From contig CAJTTG010000009.1 of assembly GCA_910579185.1 (NCBI GenBank), forward strand, positions 5,945-69,944: a DNA stretch of 64,000 nucleotides, read 5' to 3'. Below are positions 1-8,443 of this stretch, one piece after another (the first letter of the stretch is position 1; each line of letters begins with the position of its first letter). The notes below the pieces were generated by a model that had not been told where the DNA came from, did no database searches, and worked only from the letters and a program-made list of their open reading frames with translations. Source of the stretch: an uncultured Muribaculaceae bacterium (lineage in GTDB: Bacteria; Bacteroidota; Bacteroidia; Bacteroidales; Muribaculaceae). Made by a program: the position numbers and the translations under genes.

Positions 1-426
1 CCAGCGGTCGCAGTAGCGGCCCTCGCCATGGAACTCCCCGGCATACAGGCTGCCTGATCGGATAGGGAACAGAAGCGACACCTCACGGCGGTCGTAATGC
101 ATGTCCGACTGATTGTTCTCGAACCCATCTGTCAGCACACTGTCGCCCGACACCCGGTAATAGTACATTGTCCGGTCGACGGCACAGCCCACTACCGACG
201 ACGAATCGCCGGCCTGTTCAAGACGCAGCTTAAGGCCGTTGCCGGTGGAACACTGCGACAGATCCCACACCGCACCATCACCATTGGTGACGGTATCCGC
301 GAACTCAATACGGGCAAACTCCGGAGTATCGCCAGGCCGCAGCCCGTTGCGCGACCGGTCAGCCGTCTGCCCCCAGACGTCCAACACTCCCGTGAGTAAC
401 AGCAAGGCAACTATGAATCGTGACAT
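1..426 (-). CDS. Secreted protein of unknown function, partial at window edge
   Basis: The minus strand is open from an ATG at 424-426 to the left edge (142 residues, no stop), so the 3' part lies outside the window. The first 20 residues (MSRFIVALLLLTGVLDVWGQ) form a signal peptide with a likely cleavage after the Gly-Gln region, so the product is exported. The remainder is acidic and Thr/Ser rich with a tyrosine triplet near residue 90 (MYYYRVSGD) and no motif I recognise. Codon use resembles the neighbours. It is divergent from the NamZ-like gene at 597 and the 170-bp gap between them is AT-rich. Function unknown; the reading frame itself is well supported by the signal peptide and uninterrupted length. 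Confidence 0.72.
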   Translation of the reverse strand, partial: MSRFIVALLLLTGVLDVWGQTADRSRNGLRPGDTPEFARIEFADTVTNGDGAVWDLSQCSTGNGLKLRLEQAGDSSSVVGCAVDRTMYYYRVSGDSVLTDGFENNQSDMHYDRREVSLLFPIRSGSLYAGEFHGEGRYCDRW

Positions 427-556
427 GGTATTGATCTATTTGCTTTTATCGCAAATATAATCCTTTAAATAAATTATAATACATAAAAATCATTTGGTTA
501 ACGAATATTAACAACACCGATCCTTTTCAAAGCCCATACACTATATTATTTTGTCG

Positions 557-564
557 TATCTTTG
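557..564 (+). promoter_or_regulatory. Candidate -7 promoter box for the NamZ-like operon
   Basis: TATCTTTG matches the Bacteroidota -7 consensus TAnnTTTG and lies 32 bases before the ATG at 597. No clear TTTG -33 box is visible at the usual distance. Confidence 0.5.
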
Positions 565-596
565 CATATCAACCATAAAAGCGACTTTTAATCAGC

Positions 597-1766
597 ATGA
601 TCATACGACTGTTTTTAGCTGTTCTGCTCATGGCTATGGCTCAAGGAGTCAGTGCCGAAGATGTGACCGTGGGAGCCGCACGCACCGACCTTTACGCTCC
701 TTTGCTTGAAGGCAAACGGGTAGGACTGCTAAGCAACCACACCGGCATCGTAGGCTCGCGCCACACGCTCGACGTCATGCGCGAGGCCGGTATCAACGTA
801 ACGACACTCTTTTCGCCCGAGCATGGATTCAGAGGAACGGCTGATGCCGGCGAACATGTCAGCACATCCCGCGACAGCAAGACAGGCCTGCCTGTCATTT
901 CGCTCTACGGAAACCGCAAACGCCCCGACGACGCTACCTTGCAGCAACTCGATGCCGTTGTCGTCGATCTTCAGGACGTAGGCCTCCGGTTCTATACCTA
1001 CTATATCACCATGCTTTCCGTGATGGAAGCCGCAGCCGATGCAGGCGTGCCGGTCATCATTTTCGACCGCCCCAACCCCAACGGAATGACGGTCGACGGC
1101 CCTCTGCTCGACATGTCGCTCGCCTCGGGAGTAGGGCAGCTACCGATACCCGTGATCCACGGAATGACCCTCGGGGAACTCGCCTCTATGGCTGTCGGTG
1201 AGAAATGGCTCAAAAGCCGCCGTACGCCCGATCTGACGGTGATCCCATGCTCCGGCTACACCCACTCTACCAGATATACTCTCCCCGTGCCGCCATCCCC
1301 CAACCTGCCCGACATGACGGCGGTCTATCTCTATCCCTCGACATGCCTCTTTGAAGGAACCGTGATGAGTCTCGGACGCGGCACAGAGATGCCTTTTGCC
1401 GTCTACGGCCACCCCTCGATGTCGGGATCCTCATTCTCCTTCACCCCCGTCAGCCGACCCGGTGCCAAGAATCCGCCGCTGCTCGGAAAGAAATGCTTCG
1501 GTAGAGATCTACGCTCCATCCCGGCCGACTCGGTCGTAGCCCGGGGACTCGATCTCAGCTACATAATCGACGCCTACCGCAACCCCGGCATGCGCAAATC
1601 GGGTTTGAAATTCTTCACTTCATTTTTCGACAAACTGATCGGCAACACCACTGTGCGCCGGATGATCGTCGACGGAGCTTCTGCCGACCGGATACGGGCA
1701 ACATGGGCCGACGATGTAAGCCGATTCAGAACCCAACGCAAACCCTATCTGATCTATCCCGAATGA
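597..1766 (+). CDS. DUF1343 (NamZ-like) exo-beta-N-acetylmuramidase, secreted
   Basis: 389 residues with an N-terminal signal peptide (cleavage probably after SAEDV, around residue 20). The body is a DUF1343 domain: LLSNHTG at 44-50, SPEHGFRG at 73-80, TGLPV..LYG and FDRPNPNG follow in the family order. Characterised members (NamZ, GH171) release N-acetylmuramic acid from the non-reducing end of peptidoglycan fragments. The product should act in the periplasm or at the outer membrane. The stop overlaps the start of the symporter gene by ATGA, so the two are translationally coupled, which suggests that the released sugar or a muropeptide is taken up by that transporter (inference). Confidence 0.85.
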   Translation: MIIRLFLAVLLMAMAQGVSAEDVTVGAARTDLYAPLLEGKRVGLLSNHTGIVGSRHTLDVMREAGINVTTLFSPEHGFRGTADAGEHVSTSRDSKTGLPVISLYGNRKRPDDATLQQLDAVVVDLQDVGLRFYTYYITMLSVMEAAADAGVPVIIFDRPNPNGMTVDGPLLDMSLASGVGQLPIPVIHGMTLGELASMAVGEKWLKSRRTPDLTVIPCSGYTHSTRYTLPVPPSPNLPDMTAVYLYPSTCLFEGTVMSLGRGTEMPFAVYGHPSMSGSSFSFTPVSRPGAKNPPLLGKKCFGRDLRSIPADSVVARGLDLSYIIDAYRNPGMRKSGLKFFTSFFDKLIGNTTVRRMIVDGASADRIRATWADDVSRFRTQRKPYLIYPE

Positions 1767-3241
1767 GCCCTGCCATCGTAATACTCACCATAACCGTCTA
1801 TTTCGCGCTGCTGCTGACAATCTCGCGGCTCGCTTCCCGACGCGCCACAAACGCCACTTTCTTCACCGGAAACCGGCGCACACCATGGCCACTGGTTGCT
1901 TTTGCCATGGCCGGAGCCGTGATATCGGGAGTTACATTCATCTCCGTACCCGGTATGGTAGTCACCAAAGGATATGCCTACCTCCAGATGGTCATGGGCT
2001 TCATTGTCGGATACGCCGTCATATCCCTCGTCCTCCTGCCGCTGTTCTATCGGCGCAACCTCGTTTCCATCTATTCCTACCTCGAAGACCGTTTCGGGCG
2101 GCGCAGCTACAAATCCGGAGCCATGATGTTTTTCATTTCCGAGATTCTCGGCGCATCGGTCAGATTCTTCGTTGTCTGCGCCGTGCTCCAGATGCTCGTA
2201 TGCGATCCGCTCGGCATTCCGTTTGCCATCAATGTCCTTGTCACCATATCCCTCATCTGGCTCTATACGGCCAGGGGCGGAGTCAAGACCCTCATCTGGA
2301 CCGATGTCCTCAAGAGCGCATGCCTCATCTTGTCCGTAGTGCTATGCATCTTTTTCATATCGCGTAACCTCGGGCTTTCACTCTCCGACATCCCGGCGGC
2401 AATCAAATCCCACGAATCGGCATCCATATTCCATTTCTCCGATCCAAAGAGCGGACTCTACTTCTGGAAACAGTTCGTAGCAGGCATTTTCATGGCCATC
2501 GTAATGAACGGGCTTAATCAGGACATGATGCAACGCCATCTCTCCTGCCGCGACTCCAAGGCTTCACGCAAGAACATGATCGTCAGCGGAATCGTGCAGT
2601 TCGGTGTGATAGCCCTCTTCCTGATGCTCGGCACTCTGCTCATTGTCTACTGCTCGGCACGAGGCATAGCCATACCCGAAAAGACCGACGACCTTTTCGG
2701 CCTCGTCGCTGCCCATCCCTCAATGCCGCTGATCGTTGGTGTGCTTTTCATCGCCGGACTCGTGGCTGCCGCATATTCAGCCGCCGGATCCGCGCTGACA
2801 TCGCTGACCACATCTTTCACCATCGACATTCTCGACGGGCGCAAACGCCACGAAGGCGACGAGTCAGCTCTCGCCCGGCTACGCAGACGCGTCCACCTGC
2901 TCATGTCGCTGCTTATGGCTGCCGTAATAATTGCATTCTATTATCTGAGCTCCGAAGATGCCATATCCGCAGTCTACACCCTCGCATCCTACACCTACGG
3001 ACCTATCCTCGGACTCTTCGCCTATGGCATATTCTCAAACGCTCCGGTCAACGACCGGGCCGTTCCGGCCATCTGCCTGCTATCTCCTGTTTTTGCCTGG
3101 ATCATTCAATGGTCCATTGCCCTGACAACAGGCTATCAGACCGGTTTTGAACTCCTGTTACTGAACGCCGTAATTACTATCGCCGGACTGCGGCTGTCGG
3201 CCTTAATCCCAGAAAAATCCTATGTCAAAGAATCTATTTAA
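1763..3241 (+). CDS. Sodium:solute symporter (SSS family), candidate muropeptide/sugar uptake
   Basis: 492 residues from the ATG at 1763, which overlaps the preceding stop as ATGA; an in-frame ATG at 1703 lies inside the upstream gene and is unlikely. About 13 hydrophobic segments; the family signature region is seen in AGAVISGVTFISVPGMV (about 48-64) and the GLVAAAYSAAGSALTSL segment, typical of SSS sodium-coupled carriers. Substrate cannot be read from sequence; coupling with the muramidase gene points to MurNAc or related amino sugars, by analogy with SSS carriers in sialic acid and MurNAc loci of Bacteroidota. The 3' end overlaps the WYL regulator by 20 nt. Confidence 0.85.
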   Translation: MSPAIVILTITVYFALLLTISRLASRRATNATFFTGNRRTPWPLVAFAMAGAVISGVTFISVPGMVVTKGYAYLQMVMGFIVGYAVISLVLLPLFYRRNLVSIYSYLEDRFGRRSYKSGAMMFFISEILGASVRFFVVCAVLQMLVCDPLGIPFAINVLVTISLIWLYTARGGVKTLIWTDVLKSACLILSVVLCIFFISRNLGLSLSDIPAAIKSHESASIFHFSDPKSGLYFWKQFVAGIFMAIVMNGLNQDMMQRHLSCRDSKASRKNMIVSGIVQFGVIALFLMLGTLLIVYCSARGIAIPEKTDDLFGLVAAHPSMPLIVGVLFIAGLVAAAYSAAGSALTSLTTSFTIDILDGRKRHEGDESALARLRRRVHLLMSLLMAAVIIAFYYLSSEDAISAVYTLASYTYGPILGLFAYGIFSNAPVNDRAVPAICLLSPVFAWIIQWSIALTTGYQTGFELLLLNAVITIAGLRLSALIPEKSYVKESI

Positions 3242-4136
3242 CCGCTACATCTGGCTCATCGACACCATCCGACGCCACGGATCGATCACTCGCGACGAAC
3301 TCAACCGGCTATGGCGACTGACGCCATTTTCCGAGGGCAATCCGCTGCCTCGACGCACATTCTACAACTACCGGAATTCAATTGAGGAAATATTCGGCAT
3401 AAACATCGCATGCAACACTTCCACATTCGAATACTACATCGAAAACTCCGGCGACACACACACCGACAGCGTGACCGACTGGATGCTCAACACAGCCTCA
3501 ATGAGCAACACCCTGACCGATGCGCGCGACATTGCCGACCGCGTTTTTCTTGAGGATGTCCCATCCGCACGCCAGTACCTCTCAACCGTCATCGGCGCAA
3601 TGAAAGAATACAAGACCCTTTCGTTCGACTACAGCCCCTATTCGCGCACCGGAGCGCCAAAGCCGGTAAGAATTGAGCCTTACTTCCTCAAGATTTTCAG
3701 GCTGCGGTGGTATGTCACCGGACGGAACACAAAAGAAAACGTCATAAAGACCTATGCCCTGGACCGCATGTCGAAAGTCAACGTCGATGCCGAGACTTTC
3801 GAGATACCTCTCGATTTCGATGCCGAGGCATACTTCCGCGATGCTTTCGGCGTTGTGTTCTCCCACGGGGAAGCCAAGAAGGTGACTATCCGCACAGACC
3901 CACGGCAAGCGAAATATTTCCGCGCACTCCCTCTCCACCACTCCCAGAGCGAAATGATCCACGATCAATATTCCGTATTCACCTACAATCTCCGACTCAC
4001 TCCCGATTTTGTTCAGGAACTGCTTAGCTACGGACCGAAAATCACCGTTATCGCGCCGGCCGAGCTTAAAGCCATGATGATATCCAATCTTTCTGAAGCA
4101 CTTGACAATTACCACACTAACGAACCACTGCAATGA
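3222..4136 (+). CDS. WYL-domain transcriptional regulator
   Basis: 304 residues. N-terminal part (about 1-60: IDTIRRHGSITRDELNRLW, then RTFYNYRNSIEEIFG) reads as a winged-helix DNA-binding segment; a WYL domain follows (about 120-200: KTLSFDYSPY..., RIEPYFLKIFRLRWYVTGR, YALDRM), and a C-terminal WCX-like extension ends the protein. WYL regulators sense a ligand, often nucleic acid or nucleotide-like molecules. Overlaps the symporter by 20 nt and trmD by 4 nt, so it is co-transcribed with both. It may control the muramidase-symporter pair, but overlap with trmD makes a general role equally possible. Confidence 0.85.
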   Translation: MSKNLFNRYIWLIDTIRRHGSITRDELNRLWRLTPFSEGNPLPRRTFYNYRNSIEEIFGINIACNTSTFEYYIENSGDTHTDSVTDWMLNTASMSNTLTDARDIADRVFLEDVPSARQYLSTVIGAMKEYKTLSFDYSPYSRTGAPKPVRIEPYFLKIFRLRWYVTGRNTKENVIKTYALDRMSKVNVDAETFEIPLDFDAEAYFRDAFGVVFSHGEAKKVTIRTDPRQAKYFRALPLHHSQSEMIHDQYSVFTYNLRLTPDFVQELLSYGPKITVIAPAELKAMMISNLSEALDNYHTNEPLQ

Positions 4137-4810
4137 GAATCGACATACTGACCGTACTCCCCGAAATGTTCACATCTCCCCTCAACTGCTCCATCCTCAA
4201 ACGGGCGCAGGACAAGGGGCTCGTTGAAATCCACGTCCACAATATCCGCGACTACACAACCAACAAACACCGCAAGGTCGACGACTACCCATTTGGCGGA
4301 GAAGCCGGAATGGTGATGCAGATCGAACCGATCGACCGCGCTATCGAGGATCTGACATCGCAACGCCACTACGACGAGATAATCTTCACCTCTCCCGACG
4401 GAGAGACCTTCAATCAGCCCATGGCCAACAGCCTCTCGCTACTCAACAATATCATTATCCTCTGTGGCCACTACAAAGGAATCGACTTCCGCATCCGCGA
4501 GCATCTGATCACACGTGAGATCTCCGTTGGCGATTATGTCCTCACCGGTGGCGAGCTCCCGGCTCTTGCCATAACCGATGCCATTGTCCGGCTGATCCCG
4601 GGGGCTATCGGCGACGAACAGAGCGCTCTCAGCGACTCTTTCCAGGACAACCTGCTTGCGCCACCGGTCTACAGCCGCCCGGCCGAATACAAAGGATGGC
4701 GCGTCCCCGACATTCTGCTGTCCGGACATCAGGCCAAGATCGACCAGTGGCGCTACGACCAGGCTCTCGAACGCACTCGCCGACTACGCCCCGACCTCCT
4801 CGACGACTGA
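4133..4810 (+). CDS. trmD: tRNA (guanine-N1-)-methyltransferase TrmD
   Basis: 225 residues, normal for TrmD. Begins MRIDILTVLPEMF; the SAM-binding trefoil-knot signature is clear in LCGHYKGIDFRI and GDYVLTGGELPALAITDAIVRLIPG (about 115-165), and the C-terminal DSFQDNLLAPPVYSRP...GWRVPDILLSG segment is the tRNA-binding portion. It methylates G37 of tRNAs reading CNN codons to prevent +1 frameshifting, in the cytoplasm. Unusually it is not beside rpsP/rimM/rplS here but follows a WYL regulator with ATGA overlap. Confidence 0.97.
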   Translation: MRIDILTVLPEMFTSPLNCSILKRAQDKGLVEIHVHNIRDYTTNKHRKVDDYPFGGEAGMVMQIEPIDRAIEDLTSQRHYDEIIFTSPDGETFNQPMANSLSLLNNIIILCGHYKGIDFRIREHLITREISVGDYVLTGGELPALAITDAIVRLIPGAIGDEQSALSDSFQDNLLAPPVYSRPAEYKGWRVPDILLSGHQAKIDQWRYDQALERTRRLRPDLLDD

Positions 4811-4836
4811 TCCGGGATCGAACTTCACGGCGGACA

Positions 4837-4873
4837 GCGGCGTTATTATTGCGACTTTAATAATTGACGCCGC
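4837..4873 (+). promoter_or_regulatory. Hairpin abutting the start codon of the AIR-synthase-like gene
   Basis: Left arm GCGGCGTTATTATT (4837-4850) and right arm AATAATTGACGCCGC (4859-4873) pair with one small internal loop and an 8-nt apex. The right arm ends directly before the ATG at 4874, so the stem would cover the translation start. No T-run follows, so it is less likely to be a trmD terminator. Confidence 0.5.
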
Positions 4874-5713
4874 ATGGAACACAACCGCCACCTTTCCGAT
4901 TTTCTGTCTCCCGGATCGCCGGCCACAGATATTATTCCGGCTATATCAGCCGACAACATTGTGACCACTCTGCTGCAGATCCACGATACCCCACCCGTGT
5001 TCGGCGAGGCCAATATCGGACGGGCTGCCATCAATATTGCCGCAAACCGTCTGTTGGCCGCAGGAGCGATGCCTCGCTATGTCGCGGCCTCGCTCTTCCT
5101 CGACACCGACACTCCGGTAGGCGATATCAATGTCGTGGCCGACGGATTGCAGTCTGCCGCCATTCAGGCCGAGATGGAATGGACGGCAAGGGCGGTAAGC
5201 TTTTCCGACAATGGACCAAACTACGGGCTCAACATGTCGGTCTATGCCATCGGACAAGCCATCCCCGGATTAGCCGGTTCGAAACCTTGCATGCAGACCG
5301 GCGACACCATTATCGTGACTTCGCCCGTGGGCACTTTCGGAACTGCTGTCGAATCATTCAAACAGGGAATCACTACAATTGAGAATGCCGACGGCACTGC
5401 CTTGATCGATTCAATCCGCAATTTGATAGATTGCGTGCAGCGGATCCACTATCTCGATCTCGCTGAAAATGGATTTGAGGATGCCTACAGAAAGTTGACC
5501 GATTTGGCTCCGGCGGCAATCGACCGGACAATAATCCCTGTCAATCCGGCCGTCAATGCCGAATGTCATCTTCTTGAACGGGATCCGCTCCGCATGCCGT
5601 GTGCCGATGCTATGCTGCTCGTTGTTCCGGATCACGATGCTCCCGACGCTCTCGCTGCCCTGCGTCGTTGCCGCCCAACATCGCTCGCCACCGTCATCGG
5701 ACATATCCTATAG
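4874..5713 (+). CDS. AIR synthase-related (PurM/HypE/ThiL fold) protein
   Basis: 279 residues. The pattern is that of the PurM/ThiL/HypE/SelD ATP-binding fold: an N-terminal alpha/beta half with INIAANRLLAAGAMPRYVAASLFLD (about 58-82, matching the N/D-x-x-A-MGA-P segment of the family) and a C-terminal half containing GDTIIVTSPVGTFGTAVESFKQG. It is shorter than HypE or PurM (330-350) and lacks their characteristic glycine-rich N-terminus. No hyp, thi or sel genes are adjacent. The reaction is unknown; an ATP-dependent activation of a small substrate is a reasonable family-level guess. Its stop overlaps the bioB stop (convergent genes). Confidence 0.6.
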   Translation: MEHNRHLSDFLSPGSPATDIIPAISADNIVTTLLQIHDTPPVFGEANIGRAAINIAANRLLAAGAMPRYVAASLFLDTDTPVGDINVVADGLQSAAIQAEMEWTARAVSFSDNGPNYGLNMSVYAIGQAIPGLAGSKPCMQTGDTIIVTSPVGTFGTAVESFKQGITTIENADGTALIDSIRNLIDCVQRIHYLDLAENGFEDAYRKLTDLAPAAIDRTIIPVNPAVNAECHLLERDPLRMPCADAMLLVVPDHDAPDALAALRRCRPTSLATVIGHIL

Positions 5714-6670
5714 CTCGTAACCGGTACGCTCGAACATCCGGTAGTCGTCATCCACGCTGTTACCGATAGTGGTCAGCAGATCGCCTACCATCACCCCGTT
5801 CATGCCGCCGCGAAGAATTCGCTCAGTAACCTTCTCCGGCAGTCGGGCTCGGCCACCGGCAAAACGCATCACGGCTTCAGGTGCCACAAAACGCATCAAT
5901 GCCACCGAGCGCACTATCTCATCGTCGCTCAACGGAGCGGTATCGCCCAGAGGTGTCCCGGGTATCGGATTGAGGATATTGACCGGAATTGAGATCGCAC
6001 CGGCCTCATAACATTCCTTGACAAGACGCAGACGCTGTGCAAGATTCTCCCCCATGCCGATTATGCCACCCGAGCATACCTCCAGCCCCACCTCCTTGGC
6101 GGCGGTGATCGTACGTATCTTATCCTCATGGCTGTGGGTCGAACATAGTGTGGGGAAATAGTCCGATGAAGCCTCAAGATTGCAGTGATAACGGCGCACT
6201 CCGGCATCTTTCAATGTCTGAAGCTCCTCCTTGCTCAGCAGACCCATTGATGCGCAGAAACCGATCTGCGGACATGCCTCACGCATCCGGTGGAAAATAT
6301 CGCAGAAACGCCCTATCTGCTGCGGAGTGACACGGCGTCCTGAGGTCACAAGCGAAAAGTGGCGCACACCGCGGCGTTCACATTCCAGAGCCGCATCCAC
6401 AGCCTCCTGCGTGTCGACGATCTCATACTCCTTGATTCCGGTGGCGTAGAATCGGGATTGCGCACAGAACTTGCAATCTTCCGGACAATGACCCGACCGG
6501 GCATTTATGATCGAACACGTGTCCAGACGGCCTCCGCAACGGGCTTTGCGCACCTCGTCGGCGGCATCGCATAGTTCATCGGTCGAATAACGTTCATTCA
6601 GAGCCAGAGCCTCTTCCACGGTTGCGGTGCCTCCGGCCATTATGCGGTCAAATATCTCTTTCAGTTCCAT
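5708..6670 (-). CDS. bioB: Biotin synthase BioB
   Basis: 320 residues. Radical SAM enzyme converting dethiobiotin to biotin. The CxxxCxxC cluster motif is at C62, C66 and C69 (HCPEDCKFCAQS); YHCNLEAS, SGGIIGMGE and RFAGGR correspond to conserved substrate- and [2Fe-2S]-binding segments. Single gene with its own promoter (TAATTTTG at 6700-6707, minus strand). No other biotin genes are in the window. Its 3' end overlaps the convergent AIR-synthase-like gene by 6 bp. Confidence 0.96.
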   Translation of the reverse strand: MELKEIFDRIMAGGTATVEEALALNERYSTDELCDAADEVRKARCGGRLDTCSIINARSGHCPEDCKFCAQSRFYATGIKEYEIVDTQEAVDAALECERRGVRHFSLVTSGRRVTPQQIGRFCDIFHRMREACPQIGFCASMGLLSKEELQTLKDAGVRRYHCNLEASSDYFPTLCSTHSHEDKIRTITAAKEVGLEVCSGGIIGMGENLAQRLRLVKECYEAGAISIPVNILNPIPGTPLGDTAPLSDDEIVRSVALMRFVAPEAVMRFAGGRARLPEKVTERILRGGMNGVMVGDLLTTIGNSVDDDYRMFERTGYEL

Positions 6671-6699
6671 TCTGATTCTTTTTTTACAGATTCATGCCG

Positions 6700-6707
6700 C
6701 AAAATTA
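6700..6707 (-). promoter_or_regulatory. Candidate -7 box for bioB
   Basis: On the minus strand TAATTTTG fits TAnnTTTG, 29 bases upstream of the bioB ATG. Confidence 0.5.
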
Positions 6708-6798
6708 CGAATAAAAAATGCCGTTGTGTGCTTTTCTGCGCTTTCGATATAAAAATTTAACCCGACACCATCATTATTGGCCAATTTCGACAAATTGT

Positions 6799-6816
6799 GG
6801 AGTTTTTAGGAACTCC
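6799..6816. promoter_or_regulatory. Perfect inverted repeat between bioB and tolC-like promoters
   Basis: GGAGTT-TTTAGG-AACTCC: 6-bp arms, 6-bp spacer, sitting at the -50 region of the export operon promoter and upstream of the divergent bioB promoter. It could be an operator; no regulator is assigned. Confidence 0.3.
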
Positions 6817-6852
6817 AAGTGCGGAAGTCAACTTTTTACGGACAAAAGAGGT

Positions 6853-6860
6853 TATATTTG
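6853..6860 (+). promoter_or_regulatory. Candidate -7 box for the TolC/HlyD/ABC-2 operon
   Basis: TATATTTG, 82 bases before the chosen ATG at 6943; the long leader supports a start at 6943 and not the in-frame ATG at 6718, which lies upstream of this box. Confidence 0.5.
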
Positions 6861-6942
6861 CAGAACCTCATGCCAAAGCCTGCGCCATGAAGCCAGGACG
6901 GATGGTTCTATAACGTTGTCTAACTATTTATTGCCAAGCACA

Positions 6943-8409
6943 ATGAGTCTACGCAAAGCTCTTATCCTGACGATACTCTCCGCAATCGGCACCGGCGCAT
7001 TGTCGGCTGCCGGCGATGTCTCCCTCGACTCCTGCCGGAGTCTGGCATTAGCCAACAACAAGCAGCTGAGAGTCACCGCTGAATCTGTCCGCATGACCGG
7101 CTACCAGAAGAAGGAGGCGTTTGCCGCCTATCTCCCGGCCATCGACTTCAACGGCGGATACACCTACAACCAGAAGGACATCTCCATTTTCGACAAGGAT
7201 CAGCTTCTGCCTACCAAGACGTTCGACCTCCAGTCGCAGTCCTACCAGTTTGATCTGGTCAAGAATCCGGCTACAGGAGAACCGATCAAGGGTCCCGACG
7301 GACAATACATCCCTCAGACAGTGGCCTTGATCCCCAAGGATGCCATGACATTCGACGTGCATAACGTTTTCTTCGGCGCCGTGACTCTGACCCAACCCGT
7401 CTATATGGGTGGCAAGATCGTGGCAATGAACCGGTTGACCCACTTTGCCGAAGAGGCGGCAAGAGCTCTCCACAACGCTGAGGCCGAAAACGTGATCTAC
7501 GCTGTCGACGCGGCCTACTGGCAGGTTGTCTCCCTGAAAGCCAAGCAGAAACTCGCGAAAAGCTACGTGAATCTGCTCGACACTCTGCGCCATAATGTCG
7601 AACTGATGGTTCAGCAAGGCGTCGCCACTAAATCCGACCTGCTCACAGTGGAAGTAAAACTCAATCAGGCCAACGTCGATCTGACAAAAGTCGACAATGG
7701 TCTCGTGCTTTCCCGCATGGCTCTCGCCCAAGTCTGCGGACTGCCGATCGACACTCGCATGAGCCTTGTCGACGAGGATGTCGACCTGACTGCAGCCGAG
7801 GCCTCCCAGATCCCTGCCGACTCCTATCCGATGGCCGATGTCTACGATCGCCGGCAGGATCTCCACGCAATGCGCATGGGCATCGAAGTACTCCGTCAGA
7901 AAGAGCGCGTGGCCATGAGCGACATGCTCCCGAAAGTGGCTATCGTCGGCGCATACTCATTCAGCAACCCAAACATGTTCGATGGCTTCTCGAAACGCTT
8001 CGACGGCGCATTCTCGATCGGAGCGATGGTCTCAATCCCGATCTGGCACTGGGGCGGAAACTACAACAAGTACAAAGCCGCTCAGTCACAGACACGGATG
8101 GCAGAACTGGCCTACGATGATGCCAAGGATATGATCAACCTCCAGGTGAGCCAGTCCGCGTTCAAAGCCCAGGAGGCCGTCAAGACCTATCAGATGACCA
8201 TGTCGAATCTCAGCAAAGCCGACGAAAATCTGCGTCAGGCTACTCTCGGCTTCCGCGAGGGGGTGATGACCACCGACAACGTGATGGAAGCGCAGACCGC
8301 ATGGCTGAAGGCCAACTCAGAAAATATCGACGCGATGATTGATGTCCACCTCTGCGACGTATACCTCTCGAAAGTACTCGGAACTCTCCCCTATCCAACT
8401 GAATATTAA
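6943..8409 (+). CDS. TolC-family outer-membrane efflux protein
   Basis: 488 residues from the ATG at 6943, which gives a proper signal peptide (MSLRKALILTILSAIGTGALSAAG); the longer frame from 6718 has no signal peptide and starts before the promoter. Two OEP repeats of long alpha-helical segments (for example YAVDAAYWQVVSLKAKQKLA and the region AQSQTRMAELAYDDAKDMI) are separated by the MSIPIWHWGG beta-barrel segment. It forms the outer-membrane channel of a tripartite exporter with the HlyD and two ABC-2 permease genes directly downstream. Spacing to the next gene is 34 bp, so a single transcript is likely. Confidence 0.9.
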   Translation: MSLRKALILTILSAIGTGALSAAGDVSLDSCRSLALANNKQLRVTAESVRMTGYQKKEAFAAYLPAIDFNGGYTYNQKDISIFDKDQLLPTKTFDLQSQSYQFDLVKNPATGEPIKGPDGQYIPQTVALIPKDAMTFDVHNVFFGAVTLTQPVYMGGKIVAMNRLTHFAEEAARALHNAEAENVIYAVDAAYWQVVSLKAKQKLAKSYVNLLDTLRHNVELMVQQGVATKSDLLTVEVKLNQANVDLTKVDNGLVLSRMALAQVCGLPIDTRMSLVDEDVDLTAAEASQIPADSYPMADVYDRRQDLHAMRMGIEVLRQKERVAMSDMLPKVAIVGAYSFSNPNMFDGFSKRFDGAFSIGAMVSIPIWHWGGNYNKYKAAQSQTRMAELAYDDAKDMINLQVSQSAFKAQEAVKTYQMTMSNLSKADENLRQATLGFREGVMTTDNVMEAQTAWLKANSENIDAMIDVHLCDVYLSKVLGTLPYPTEY

Positions 8410-8443
8410 ACAACAAACCAACATAACAAAAACTCTTCACACC

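Noticed and set aside
1703..1762. Upstream ATG extension of the symporter
   Set aside because: It lies in the muramidase gene; ATGA overlap at 1763 fits the N-terminal TM helix better.
6718..6942. N-terminal extension of the TolC-like gene
   Set aside because: It starts before the -7 box, has no signal peptide and is not protein-like.
7048..7866. Long open frame on the minus strand inside the TolC-like gene
   Set aside because: Shadow of a strongly coding plus-strand gene with clear family identity.
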